A stretch of 64,000 nt of DNA from Rhizophagus clarus (taxonomy: Eukaryota > Glomeromycota > Glomeromycetes > Glomerales > Glomeraceae): assembly GCA_015698045.1 (NCBI GenBank), contig BLAL01000197.1:1488001-1552000 (forward strand). Reading direction: 5' to 3'. Below, piece after piece: positions 1 to 10,326 of this stretch. The translations under genes were made by a program, and so were the position numbers. The notes beneath the pieces are model-generated. The model was not told the origin of the DNA and did no database searches. It was given only the letters and a program-made list of their open reading frames with translations. Position 1 is the first letter of the stretch, and each line of letters starts with the position of its first letter.

Positions 1-517
1 CTTCGACAATCACTGCTAATCCTGTCGCAATATAATAAGTGATTCCAACAATATGATGAGCTATAAACATTTTAGAATTTAAAGAAGGTTTTTCAATAAA
101 AAAACATTCAAAAGCTCTACGAATCACTTGAATTTCGATCATAAATAACGCTAAAATACATTCTTCTATCGATTGTTTTCCATAATATTCATAAGTTTCT
201 TTATAATAAATTTCTTTATAATCATCTTCAAATAAATGAATGAATAAAGAAAATATTCCAATAAAATTATTTTTTAATATTATCACTTCAATTATAATAC
301 ATGTTATCCATAAAAATCCCGTAATATAAAAATATTTAAAATAATATTTTGGTACCGATAATAAATTAATCCATGTTTTGTTGGAAATTAAAATTGTATC
401 TTCTAATTTTCCATATACTTTGATTAAATTTCGAAGAAATCCAATTAATGAAAAACTAAATATTGCTAACGTAATAAAAATATAATAAAGTCTTGTTAAA
501 AATAACAAAAGCGGCAT
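1..517 (-). CDS. SRD5A3: Polyprenol reductase (DFG10/SRD5A3-like), N-terminal part, cut by window edge
   Basis: An uninterrupted reading frame starts at the ATG at 515-517 and stays open for 172 codons to the left edge, so the C-terminal half lies outside. The product starts MPLLLFLTRLYYIFITLAIF, a membrane segment, followed by a second hydrophobic stretch around residues 70-95. Near residues 125-170 it has the segment QVIRRAFECFF and a following hydrophobic helix, which I recognise from the steroid 5-alpha-reductase superfamily, closest to polyprenol/polyprenal reductase. That family acts in the ER membrane in making dolichol for N-glycosylation. The diagnostic C-terminal NADPH-binding region cannot be seen. 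No intron is needed in this part. Another member of the 5-alpha-reductase family is the main alternative. Confidence 0.72.
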   Translation of the reverse strand, partial: MPLLLFLTRLYYIFITLAIFSFSLIGFLRNLIKVYGKLEDTILISNKTWINLLSVPKYYFKYFYITGFLWITCIIIEVIILKNNFIGIFSLFIHLFEDDYKEIYYKETYEYYGKQSIEECILALFMIEIQVIRRAFECFFIEKPSLNSKMFIAHHIVGITYYIATGLAVIVE

Positions 518-1395
518 TTTTTTTTTTTAAAAGTATTAATTATAAGGATAAATCACGTATATTTATATTGATAAAATGATTTTGTGCTACGGAAGGTTAA
601 ATTAATGTAGTAATACATATCATCAATATCGTTAGTATTTTTTGGTAAATCTTCTTTTTAAGGTTTAAATATGTAAAAAATTACATATAATACAATGCTG
701 CAAGGATTTATAGGATTAATCGGATATTATTACATAACGTACCAATGGAACACTTACGATTATCTCGATTCAGAGAAAAAATAAAAAGTTAGATTTTATT
801 ACATAATTCGAAATAGTTGATATTTATGTGCTGATTGTGGGTCAAACTTTTATACTACCTCGTTAAAACGAAAAAGATAATTACTTCAGTGAAACACATT
901 CCCGTCAAGACAATCTTGATTATGATGAATAAGTATACATTAATAAATGCGATAGCATTTAAAGAAAACGGAAGTGAGCGAAACTTTCACCAATTTTATT
1001 AGAACATTAAGAACTTCCTTGTACTTTTGCAGATCACCATAACTTTTTTCGCGAAGTACTGCGCCATAAATTATCACTGGCATAGTGTACTACGCCATAC
1101 GCTTCATTCATTTTGCTCGGACACTAAATTTAATCATATTTATCGGGTAAGCTAACTGGAAGCAGAAAATTTATTGCGTCACATACAAACTATCTGCCGA
1201 TTTAGGTTAAACCGCCGGCAGATTTTATAAATTCATTCAGCATGATTTATCAATTTTCATCCTTATTAATAAAATTGTAATTTGTCGCGTTAAAAGTTAC
1301 GTCAAAAGTCGCGTTAATTACTAAATCGGTTCAATTCGCCATAAGATACAAGTGGATTACTAACTCAGGTAAGCATACAGTACCAATCATTTTCT
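518..1395. other. Intergenic, no clear gene
   Basis: This is upstream of the polyprenol reductase-like gene. A small open frame at 693-782 (plus) encodes MLQGFIGLIGYYYITYQWNT and a few more residues. It is too short to claim, but its hydrophobic composition and position close to a divergent gene make it worth an RNA check. Nothing else is recognisable. Confidence 0.4.
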
Positions 1396-2080
1396 TAGCG
1401 GGAATGCTATCTCCTCTTTACAAGGTGCTATCTTCCCTTGATGGGGATGCTATTTACCTTCTCTTTATGTGATGCTACCTTCTAGTCCCTTGTTGGGACT
1501 TGGGATGCTGTTTACCTTCTCTTTATGAGATGTTACCTTCCCTTGATGGGATGCTGTTCATCTTCTCTTTATGAGATGTTACCTTCTAGTGATGCAGTTG
1601 GAACTGTCTCAATGAATTGGCAACATATAGCGGATTATGGCCGCAGTTACGGCAAAACCGTATGAATCCCAATGTGTCATTTAAGTTATTAATACCGTAA
1701 CTTTTACTGTGGCCAATGATGCCGTAGAATAAATAGTTTAATAACATAAAATTATTCAATAGTATAAATAGCTTAACAATATAAATTTTTAAATCTCCAA
1801 ATTCGTTATCAATAATTAAATAACTACTTTAATTATAAATTTCATGGACAATAATTTTTTATTTTCAACGAGCCAATAAGAACTAAAATATTCCACAGTT
1901 ACGGCATATATACCAGTTACAATTTGCTGTAACTTAAAGAGTTATAACTAGTTATCACCACTTGTGATACGGCTCATCCCAATGTAATCGAGTTCCAACT
2001 GCATCACTAATACCTTCCTTGGTGGGGATGCTGTTTACCTTCTCTTTATGATGAGATGCTACTTATCCTTGATAGGATTC
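1396..2080. repeat. Degenerate minisatellite, about five units of about 50 bp, split by an insertion
   Basis: Units built around GGGATGCTGTTTACCTTCTC followed by TTTATGAGATGCTACCTTCC recur at about 1400, 1440, 1500, 1548 and 2015. They vary by substitutions and small indels. The first four lie next to each other and the fifth is separated by 419 bp of unrelated DNA, annotated as an inverted-repeat element. No reading frame runs through the array, so I do not call it coding. Confidence 0.75.
1589..2007. mobile_element. MITE-like element, 17-bp terminal inverted repeats, TA target duplication
   Basis: The element starts GTGATGCAGTTGGAACT and ends with the exact reverse complement AGTTCCAACTGCATCAC. 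Each end is flanked by TA (1587-1588 and 2008-2009), the usual target of Tc1/mariner/pogo-type elements. Imperfect similarity continues inward on both arms. There is no transposase inside, so it would depend on one elsewhere. Removing it and one TA rejoins the surrounding minisatellite, which supports insertion into a pre-existing array. Confidence 0.85.
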
Positions 2081-2150
2081 TCTTCATATCACTGTTTTAT
2101 TTTTACTACATAGCACTTTTCAATTAACTGCTTACTGCTGTGTGGACTAT

Positions 2151-2601
2151 GGAGTATGGAAAGAATAATGCCCTTAATGAAGAAGGTCTTAAAACATGGC
2201 TACGCGAAACAGTAAAACTTCCATTTGAACATGTAAAGAAACCATACATGTGGGTAAGCATTTCTTGTCATCTATGTTATTCTTTATGTTCTTTATTAAT
2301 TTTTTAAAAAATTCATTCACACGCTGATTGTAACTATGCTCATATTCATTTTTTCATTCACGATGTGAGTAACTTCTTTTACGCTTATGAAAATGTCACT
2401 CTTAATGGTCCTACAGGCGATGAGGATATCAGAATAAGAGAATCGTATTATTATGGTAAATCAAAGAATAAGGTAATCATCTATGATTTACCAGACAATA
2501 AAAGTGATAAATGTAATTTTAACGAATCTGTTATTCAGGCAGAAAAATCAATTATTACTACAGAAGAAGCTGAGGTAATAACAATCAAATTGAAGCTGTA
2601 A
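2151..2601 (+). CDS. Hypothetical protein fragment, possibly two exons
   Basis: An ATG at 2151 opens a frame reading MEYGKNNALNEEGLKTWLRE and on to a possible GTAAGC donor near 2252. A second open stretch, ending with a stop at 2599-2601, encodes an acidic segment of about 78 residues beginning near 2365 and containing YAYENVTLNGPTGDEDIRI. Joining the two is a guess. The amino-acid composition looks protein-like, but I recognise no domain. It may be a short fragment of a lineage-specific family. Confidence 0.3.
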
Positions 2602-3122
2602 ATCAGGAAAAGCTGCTGTGTAATAATAATAATAAAAAAGGAAGAGCCGTGTAATAATAAAGACGAGTCAGATTTTTTTTTCAAATATAAACAACAGAAA
2701 AAGAAAACTTGGTAAGTTCAATAACTTTAATTATGCACTGTACCAATTTTATATTAATTTATGTTTTATTGTTTTTATATTAGATGTCGAAATGAATGAA
2801 GAATTACGTGATGAGACTTATTATAAATCATGATGTGGGTGTGTAATTGTGCGTTGGGAAAACAACAATTTAGAATATTTTAATTAATTTTAAAAGTTCT
2901 TCGCTTCATTCGGTTTAAAAGGATCTTGTCTAAAAGACAGTCCTTATTTGACATATTCTAATATATTAATTAACAAAATTTATTGAAAATTTTTTTAAAC
3001 CTTTTTTAACTACACATTTTAAGCACTTTATTTTATTTTAACTTTCACAAATTGAGGAAAAAAAATTTTTTTTAAAGCGTATGTATGACAGTATGTATGA
3101 TATTAATACAGTAGCTATTTTA
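2602..3122. other. Intergenic, nothing recognised
   Basis: A+T-rich DNA with homopolymer runs and short triplet stretches (AAT near 2625). No gene, tRNA or repeat end is visible. Confidence 0.4.
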
Positions 3123-3746
3123 CTATACACTCTTTAAATTAATATATCTTCTGAGGAATCGTGATTTCCGGATTCTCATCGTACTATACTTCAAGAAGAT
3201 AAATTCCATTAAGCTGACATAGGGTTCTTTTTTCCGATCACGATCAACAATATCCTCGAGTTTTTTTGACATCTTTATACCAGCTAGTATATGAAGTCGG
3301 TGTTGTGCCTCTTGCACTTCTAATGCCATTCGATGATGTCGGAAGAAGGCATCAAGTTCTAATCCCCTTATCCCCTCATAAAAGATGGTCGATATTCGAC
3401 TATGGGTTCCTCTCCAAGCAATACTTGAGCAATTAGAAATGTTCTGAAATTTGCGATTTTTCTTTGATTCTAATTCTTTTTTAAGTTCATCTATATCTTG
3501 TTCCTTTCACAATTCTTGCTCCAAGTTCAGCGTTCTCGACAACAGTATCTGTAATATTTTTCTCTAGCTCTTCGATTCTGGCCTTAAACTCAGTTTTTTC
3601 AGCATCACGCCTAGTATATTCCTCTCTAATCTGCTTTAGAAGCTCAATATACATATCTTCAATATCAGCTTTCTCGGCATTAATCTTAACATTCTCGGCC
3701 TCAAGCTGTAATGTGCTGTCTCAATATCATGCTCGGATGACATGAT
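3123..3746 (-). pseudogene. Decayed coiled-coil protein with nuclease-like tail (Glomeromycotina repeated family)
   Basis: Read leftwards from 3746, one frame gives a charged coiled coil containing LEAENVKINAEKADIEDMYI and EFKARIEELEKNITDTVVEN. After a frameshift near 3500 it continues to GLELDAFFRHHRMALEV-Q-E-A-QHRLH, then DRDRKK. A second shift near 3225 is needed to read NGIYLLEV, a stop (TAG where Trp is expected), then YDENPEITIPQKIY and a stop. The order LEVQxxQH, then a charged DRxKK helix, then NGxxLLEVxY resembles Vsr-type PD-(D/E)XK nucleases. That resemblance is my reading, not a search result. Frameshifts and the nonsense codon make this a pseudogene. Confidence 0.6.
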
Positions 3747-4153
3747 TGGTTATAATTTTATACACAACAGAAATTATTCAATGTTATGTTACGAATGTAA
3801 AAGGCTTGCTTTATTAATATAGAAATAAAAATAAATACAGAGGTTCGGGACTTAGCCCGCGATACATGACGAAGTTTCTATATTAAAACCTATTTATTTG
3901 ATTTGGGGTCTCTAAAGAGACCATCTTTCCGGTAAAGGTTGCTCGATGACCTTTGCTTTTTTATTTCCCTCGTCTGCTCATGCCCTGTTGTTTTTCCTAT
4001 TCAATCGTGAGAGAACATCTCGGTAACCAATATAACTGCTTGAATTGGATAATCATCCAGATAAGCACAGAAGGAAATTGCTTTGGATTTTGACATTTGT
4101 AATGAGTTTTTAATATGATTAAAAGTACGTAATCAAAATGTCCCGAACATCCA

Positions 4154-4880
4154 TCAAGGAGAAAATTCATAAATTCTTGTGAGGAGGCTGGAAGACAAAA
4201 TGTTGTAGCAAGTTGTACCGGCAAACTTGACCAATATATGGTCGATATCATCCTGGCTTAATTTTGATATAGATGACACTGAGAAAGATTTTACCCTTTG
4301 AATCATATGCTCGCCTATTTCACTAAAGAGATCATAAATCTTTAGAGCCCGTTCTTTTTCTTTTTGAAGTAAGTCATTACTAACTGAGTCTGGAAGCTGC
4401 TTTCGAACTACTTTATTTACCAATGCCTGAGCTGTTCGCTTAGGATTGTTTTCTTGTAATGATCATAACGATCCTCAAGTGCTTTTCCGAAATTATAATA
4501 TGATTTGATGACGTTCATTTTGCAATCTCCTCCTGCTCTTCCATATTAATGATGGTATTGCACAGATCAAAGAAATTCCCAGTTCCCTCTTCCATAACCT
4601 CGGAATCATAAGATGTTTCAGAAGATAATTCTTCGATAAGTTTTTTTTAGCATACCCGATACTTTCTTTTCGCCAGTCTTTTTGGCTTTCTTACTGGACG
4701 ATTTTTCGACAGATTTATTAGTTCGTTTCTTACTATTATCCGATCTCAGTAAATTCTCTGTCCTTTATGAAATCATCATTATCTCCCAGTTTTTAGGATA
4801 CTATAGGCAAGGGTGCGAAGGCTGGAGAAAGAAAACATCCTGTTATTCCCGATCCCTTCAAAATTGCCCGTTTTTATACC
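4154..4880 (-). pseudogene. Fragmented repeated-family gene, linker and C-terminal segments
   Basis: Leftwards from about 4710 the frames read SSKKAKKTGEKKVSGMLKK, then LIEELSSETSYDSEVMEEGT up to NMEEQEEIAK and a stop near 4522. A further frame at 4423-4154 gives a segment with QKEKERALKIYDLFSEIG and SISKLSQDDIDHILVKF. A one-base shift in a run of eight A/T at about 4640 breaks the first two parts. I recognise the pieces as parts of lineage-specific coiled-coil families that are abundant in Rhizophagus; their function is unknown. Several frame changes within 700 bp point to a decayed copy. Confidence 0.5.
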
Positions 4881-5049
4881 ACTTGTAAATTTTTACAGGA
4901 GAAACATTCCCCGGATTTTCAATAGCAATTACGCACTGCATTTCGTCATTGTGCTAATCCCCCTTGCGAATCGATAAAAGGTTAGCCCCATACCCTCCAC
5001 CATTCAAGAGAAAAGGTTATGATTTATGCTTTCACAGTTACTATTTTGG

Positions 5050-5262
5050 ATTTTGTTTTAAAATATCAAAGACTTTCTATGTCATTCTGTGACCGCCCAA
5101 CCATCACCAAGGAATCTTGTTCCAATTTCAAAACTCTGATCTTAAGCTCAATATTATACTGCTCTAGTTCCCCGACTCTAAACTTGAGTTCAGTATTTCC
5201 ATCTTCACGCCTGGTACTCGGAAACGTAATATTCTTATATAAGATTGAAAATACTCAAAGGT
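5050..5262 (-). pseudogene. Coiled-coil fragment related to the 3.1-3.7 kb relic
   Basis: Read leftwards, one frame gives TRREDGNTELKFRVGELEQY then NIELKIRVLKLEQDS and ends at a stop near 5055. The spacing of TRR-D-x-T-E-K-R-ELE matches the coiled coil of the relic at 3490-3745 (TRRDAEKTEFKARIEELEK). It is therefore a second, shorter copy of the same family. No start or downstream domain is preserved. Confidence 0.5.
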
Positions 5263-5605
5263 AGCCTTTCTCAATCATAGATTTTGGAAGATAAGCAGAA
5301 TAAAAAATTTTCGGCCAATTATATGACATATTTATTCTTCGGGCATCTAACATGAAATGTGAAGAGGTGGAATACAAAAATATCACAATCAGAATTACAT
5401 TGTTAAATGCGGCTTTATTGATACAGAAAGTAAATTACATGATTCGTGATGTATGGATTTGTTTTAGCAAAGTGAAATTATGTTTCTATACCCACGCTCT
5501 TATTTGTCCTAATAATCAATATTCTGGAAAGAATGAAAATAAATGGTCATTATTTATTATTATACAATGATAGCAACTATTAACTTAGTAAAACTTATAG
5601 GAAAT

Positions 5606-5750
5606 TTATGCTGTTGGTGAATCTAACAAGCCTGGAAACTCTGTACGAATAATGGTGTTAGTTTGTAACCGAAATATTTCACCTTGCGTAATTTCCTGTC
5701 CAGGACTTTTGTCTCCAATACTTTTTGCCAAAGCCTCTTCATACTGCTGT
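5606..5750 (-). CDS. Possible terminal exon of an unidentified gene
   Basis: A frame on the minus strand begins after a plausible acceptor (pyrimidine-rich tract and CAG near 5749). It reads QYEEALAKSIGDKSPGQEIT, then QGEIFRLQTNTIIRTEFPGL and LDSPTA before a TAA at 5606-5608. The composition is protein-like and does not look random for this A+T content, but I recognise no family and found no convincing upstream exon. It may be a leftover piece of a gene. Confidence 0.3.
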
Positions 5751-6382
5751 ACATAGTAAACAAGCGCTTATTTTCTAGCTAATTTATTTTGGTTTGGAAA
5801 CCTTTCGTCAGATAAAGATAGTACGATAATCGCATTTATTGGGAAATAAATGTTTAGTTACAAATAATGTTGTTACACGAAAAATGAATTACTAAAATTT
5901 ATTTTGAGGCAATTAAACAAAATATCGCTAAAAAATTATGCTAGCCTTGGTAAAAAAAAAAAAAAAAAAAAAATACAAAAATTTGTTGATAAAAATTGAA
6001 AAAATATCGGTAAAATTACCGATAATAATACTCCTATAACTATTAATAATATAATGCATACAACCATAACGTAATGGTCAACATTGCTCCGCCGTAATTG
6101 GTTGAAAAACATAATTATTTCAATAAAAAAAATCAGCGAATTTAATATCAATGAAAAAAATCTTAATTTTTTTTCGTCGTCTTTACTGTATATGTAGTCG
6201 AACCAAGGGAAACAAGTATAATTAAGGCCCCCAGGTAGAGGCCACAGTAAACATCCTTTTGATTAATTTCCTAGCGAAAAAGGTATGTTAAGAAGCGACA
6301 AAGGAGCTAAAATAATTTAGTAAAATATACGCGTCTCCTAGCTAACTAAACATACCGATCTTTCCCTCCAAGATCTTTCTTT
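5751..6382. other. Intergenic with a 22-base poly(A) run
   Basis: A run of 22 A residues lies at 5952-5973. Short hydrophobic open frames cross this area on the minus strand but look like chance products of A/T bias. No gene is called. Confidence 0.4.
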
Positions 6383-6529
6383 CTACACCATACCTCGAAT
6401 AAAATTGATTTTCGCGTTGTTATCCGGTAGGGCATTAAATACCCTTCTTTCTCGTCCGGTCAACTCATTAAAGACTCTTGTTTCTTCTGTATCGAAGTCT
6501 AGTTGTTGGGGGATGGTGGCTATTTTAGC
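6383..6529 (-). pseudogene. Short relic of an unidentified repeated protein
   Basis: Leftwards from 6529 one frame reads PQQLDFDTEETRVFNELTGR, then ERRVFNALPDNNAKINFIRG and MV before TAG at 6383-6385. Readable sequence (KERSWRER) continues beyond that stop. The stretch is charged and G+C-richer than its surroundings, which suggests former coding DNA. It reminds me of gag-like or transposon-linked proteins of this lineage, but I cannot name it. No start codon is preserved. Confidence 0.35.
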
Positions 6530-7700
6530 TGTTGTTGATAATTGAAAACGTGAGAGATGAATAGAATTGATAAGAGATGAGAGATGATGTATAAATACAA
6601 TCGGAAAATCATATTATGTGAAACAATTACTACGCAGGATCATAATTGTCTGCACAATTAATCAATAAATATATCATGATCTATTTAATTATTTTACTGT
6701 AATTGTGAAAATATATTTTTAATGAGAAGGGGCTGGCGTCAGCTAAACTATTAAAGTAAAATAAGAGTATCGAACCTTTCACCCTGAGGATCATGATGAA
6801 TATGTTAAAAGGATAAATTTAGAATAAAAATATCGTTTCGACTTTGAGCATCTACAGAGATAATTTTAAGGCGTAGTCTTCTTATGTTGTACATCCCTAT
6901 TATTTCGGCAAGAATTTTTCTGACATCAAATATATCACACTGCGCACTTTAGGTAATCGATTTAGCTTTTCAGAAAATTGATCCAAAACACAACAGATTG
7001 TGATCCGGATTAATAATGATTTTGCTGATTAACTATACTGCTGATTTACTCTTAAATTTATATTACAATATGGAACATTGAAATTGATGAGAACATCTTT
7101 AAGTTTAAAGAGTACAAATTTAATATGGTAAATTTATATTTACAATATTAATGATGGTTCTATATTGTATACATTGTATTTGAATAATAAATTTATATGA
7201 AAGAATTTTATAGACCTTCGTTAATCATTATAATCAAGAAAAGAAAAAAACGTATGATCTGCAATATACATTCCACTATTTTTAGTAAAATGGAAAAAAC
7301 TAACCAATAAAATTTTATATTTGATAGATCATATAATAAATAATAAATTGGATTTAAATTGATTTATTTAATATTAAAGAGCTATTAATAATTTTAAAGA
7401 AAACATAATTATATTTATAATAAAAAGAATGCAATTAGATGCAATATATTTATTTTAATAACTAGCCAGTATGTTCATTTTCCAGTACCCACGTCACGTT
7501 GCCAGTTACACATAGGAGGATTTCCTTCAGTACTTTAAGCGATCTTTATAGATTAATGATTGGTTAAAAAACCGTTTTTTAGCATTTGCGCGAAAAATAT
7601 CTGAATAACTACCTTTTTAACCTTAGAAAATCCTTTTCTTTCTCGTAAAATTGCAAAGTCTGAACTCATTCTGTGTATCCAGATAAATTTAACATTTTAG
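6530..7700. other. Intergenic, nothing recognised
   Basis: A+T-rich sequence with a short GAGAGATGA-type microsatellite near 6550-6585. No coding or RNA feature could be supported. Confidence 0.4.
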
Positions 7701-7721
7701 CCAACAAATCAGCAAATCCTT

Positions 7722-8070
7722 TTGAACGACTCAAAAAATTTCGATAGGAAATTCCCAAAAAAAAAAAGAACTATTGCATTTTATGGAGATGAACAGTTAC
7801 CCGATGCAGTCCCCAAAAGCTCAAATGGTTTAATATATAAATATCTCGTTGGTAGCTTCTCTAAAACTAAATTTTTGTGGTTAACGAGAACTTCGGACGA
7901 AAGTTCTTCGCCAACAAAAGTTATAACTTTACCAAACACATATAATGAAAAGATTCCGTACTTGTACTTTGCATGACATTTTTTAAATAAAATCCTTATC
8001 TTTAAATAATCAATTGTGAAACAAATAATTAGATATTTATGAGGTACGAGAATTATTATATACGCGCATA
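7722..8070 (-). pseudogene. Cytochrome P450 relic, N-terminal region
   Basis: The minus strand reads FSLYVFGKVITFVGEELSSE followed by VLVNHKN. This matches FSLYVFGRVITLVGKELSSE in the intact P450 at 55.7-57.9 kb, and nucleotide similarity runs across most of 7722-8070 against 57340-57700. Frameshifts and missing sequence break the frame, and the haem-binding half is absent. An open frame on the plus strand here (84 codons) is only the shadow of this relic. The relic lies upstream of, and divergent from, the isomerase-like gene at 10.3 kb, the same arrangement as around 57-60 kb. Confidence 0.75.
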
Positions 8071-9738
8071 CAATAATTTTATAATAATAATATAAATGAA
8101 TTTGATTGGAAATAGTTTTGAATGATTTCTTGGGTCATTTAAAATCATACTAAAATATTGCTTTTATTATTATTTATAGAAATTCAATTTGATAATAAAA
8201 TTATTACAGTGTTACAATATTTTGTGTTCCTATTTAATTTTTTTTTGCATTTTTCTGTTGTAATTGCCGTTCTACGAAGCTGTTACACAATAGATATTTT
8301 CTTTCATCATGAAAATACGAAATGTTGTGTTTGTTCCCTTTATTCGAATTGTTATCAATCAGATAATTTCCACCTCTTACCAATCGGTTGTTTATACTTG
8401 TTGTTGACTCGATAAAGTACAAGTATTGTTTCTGTCCGATTATTAGTCTTGTTGTTTCTAGTGTTATTTAACATGCGTTAATTTCAAACAATACCGAAAC
8501 GCCGATAGAGGTAGTAACCACAGTGTTGTACAAAGAATTCGCCTGGTTATCAATTTATTTTTGCGGTTTATTTTCGCGATATTGCATATCCATAGATCGG
8601 TATGTCATTATCGGGTAAAAGTAAGAGAACTATGATAGAATTCATTCTAATAAAAACCCCACGAAAGAAATTATTTCGCCCATCGTATGTAACATGATTA
8701 TTTTATCAAAATATAAAATTTCCCACGAAGTTTAGCATTTATTGTTTTTCGGACATTCCATATTGTCGTATATTTCTGAACAAATTTTGTGCTTCATTAT
8801 GTTTTCGTGGTTTGTGTTTTTGTCCAGAAATATTATCCGTAACTGATACACATTCGCTATTCTTCTATTGTCATTTCAATTGAATTAAAGAAATTTTAAC
8901 ATTTTATACATTAGAAGTTGCAGAAAGTTGCAATCGACCATATATGCAATGGTTTTAAAATCACATGAATAAACAGCGAAGCTTTTTTCACCAGCACAAG
9001 GTTGGAATCATTATATAGTACACGCTCACTTTTCACGTACTGTGAACATTATAACTCACTGACTACGTGTTTTTCAAAGTCAATTCACGAAAAAAAGAAT
9101 CATTCACAAAAAAATGTAATCTCAAATTTCAATTTATCTTTTAATCTACAAATAAAAGCAAATGATAATAATTAGTATAGGTATAAGCTGAGTATACATA
9201 CGTGATTATACGACGCAATATTGCTTACATTTCGGGGAGAAAATATATTATCTGAGAACCGTGTTCGAAACTTATAAATATCATATGATAATAAAGAATA
9301 ATGATCAAGTGGTGAATAACGACAGAAATAGTGTTATTTTAAGTATATTGTGGCTATATTTTATTGTTAATACCAATCATCCTTTTGGATAAGTATTATT
9401 ATAATCTAAAAGCAAGGAAGCTTTCCCTGGTTATAAAAGAAGAAATGCTTACTCGTGAGCAGGTCTATCGAACTAAATAACCTAATATCTCTCTTTAAAT
9501 TTATTCAAACAAATTATATGAACCTTTACGTTATAATTCGCTATTGGTAGCATCTAATGGTCTAAAAGTGGTCTAAATGAAATTATTATGACAAAACTTA
9601 TTCAATTATAAAATAACAACCACAAAAAAAAAGAAAAAAATTCGGAAAATGTTCTCCTGCACGTCCAGAAAAGGAATACAAAAACGTCTTGGCTAGCATT
9701 TAATGCACTTTTTTTATAGAACGGTGATGTAACCAGGT
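8071..9738. other. Intergenic, partly homologous to 58.2-58.5 kb
   Basis: No gene is seen. Blocks near 9190-9220 (GTGATTATACGACGCAATA) and 9365-9390 (ATCATCCTTTTGGATAAG) resemble 58251-58280 and 58470-58495. They mark this as part of a duplicated segment. The remainder is A+T-rich, without other recognisable structure. Confidence 0.5.
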
Positions 9739-10099
9739 ATGGTACGAAATCCCGAAACTCAAAATCCCGACACTTCAAAATCCCGATAGGTACAAAATCC
9801 CGACAATTTTTTTATATTCATTTGCTTTATTTTTTAATTATTCAAACCCTAAGTAACTTCCTTTGCTCGCTTCGCTCGCAGTTTTTTTTTCCTAACACCT
9901 TCTTAACCTAACCTAACCCTAACCCTAACTAACCCTAACTAACCCTAAGCTAACCCTAAGTAACTCCTATCTTATATAAAAAATCCAGTGTGAAACTCCT
10001 ATCTTATGCTAATAAAAAATATTAATGACCTGTCGGGATTTTGTACCTGTCGGGATTTTGAGGTGGGATTTTGAGTTTTGGGATTTCGGACGGCTCCAT
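9739..10099. mobile_element. Inverted-repeat element with AAATCCCGA arms and internal telomere-like tract
   Basis: The left arm (9739-9805) carries four spaced copies of a motif close to CAAAATCCCGACA. The right arm (10029-10099) carries the same motifs in reverse complement, and the order of spacers such as AGGTACAAAATCCCGACA is conserved between arms. The outer ends begin TATGG on both sides. Between the arms are telomere-like repeats. There is no coding sequence. I interpret it as a non-autonomous transposon or an inverted duplication; the family is unknown to me. Confidence 0.7.
9904..9964. repeat. Interstitial telomere-like (CCCTAA) tract
   Basis: About 60 bases contain five CCCTAA hexamers, mixed with degenerate CCTAA and ACTAA units; one more CCCTAA lies near 9847. 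TTAGGG is the common fungal telomere repeat. The tract lies inside the inverted-repeat element at 9739-10099 and is flanked by ordinary genes, so it is interstitial and not a chromosome end. Confidence 0.8.
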
Positions 10100-10326
10100 A
10101 TTGCAAAATCATTTTCGCGCTTAGGGGAGTGATAGCAGAATGCATGTGATAATTTTATACAATTTTCATTCTCGGAAATACAATTTTAAAAAATAGCAAT
10201 TGCCCCAAGATCTGCATCATAATTTTTTTTTATATATAGTGCGTGATACATGATCTATAATCTAGTATTTCTTGTACTTTTAACTTAATAATTCAATCAA
10301 AAAAAAAAAAAATTTTTAATAATTCA

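Noticed and set aside
5936..6151. A hydrophobic 71-codon minus-strand frame resembling a small membrane protein
   Set aside because: Its Phe-rich end comes from the poly(A) run, and composition alone explains the hydrophobicity. No conserved feature was seen.
7722..7976. An 84-codon plus-strand open frame
   Set aside because: It is the antisense of a P450 relic that aligns on the minus strand with the gene at 55.7-57.9 kb.
8158..8415. 85-codon plus-strand frame rich in Phe, Leu and Cys
   Set aside because: It starts at a TTG-like codon in A/T-rich DNA, overlaps another frame on the opposite strand and shows no motif.
9904..9964. Chromosome end marked by telomere repeats
   Set aside because: The tract is about 60 bases, degenerate, flanked by ordinary genes on both sides and enclosed in an inverted-repeat element.
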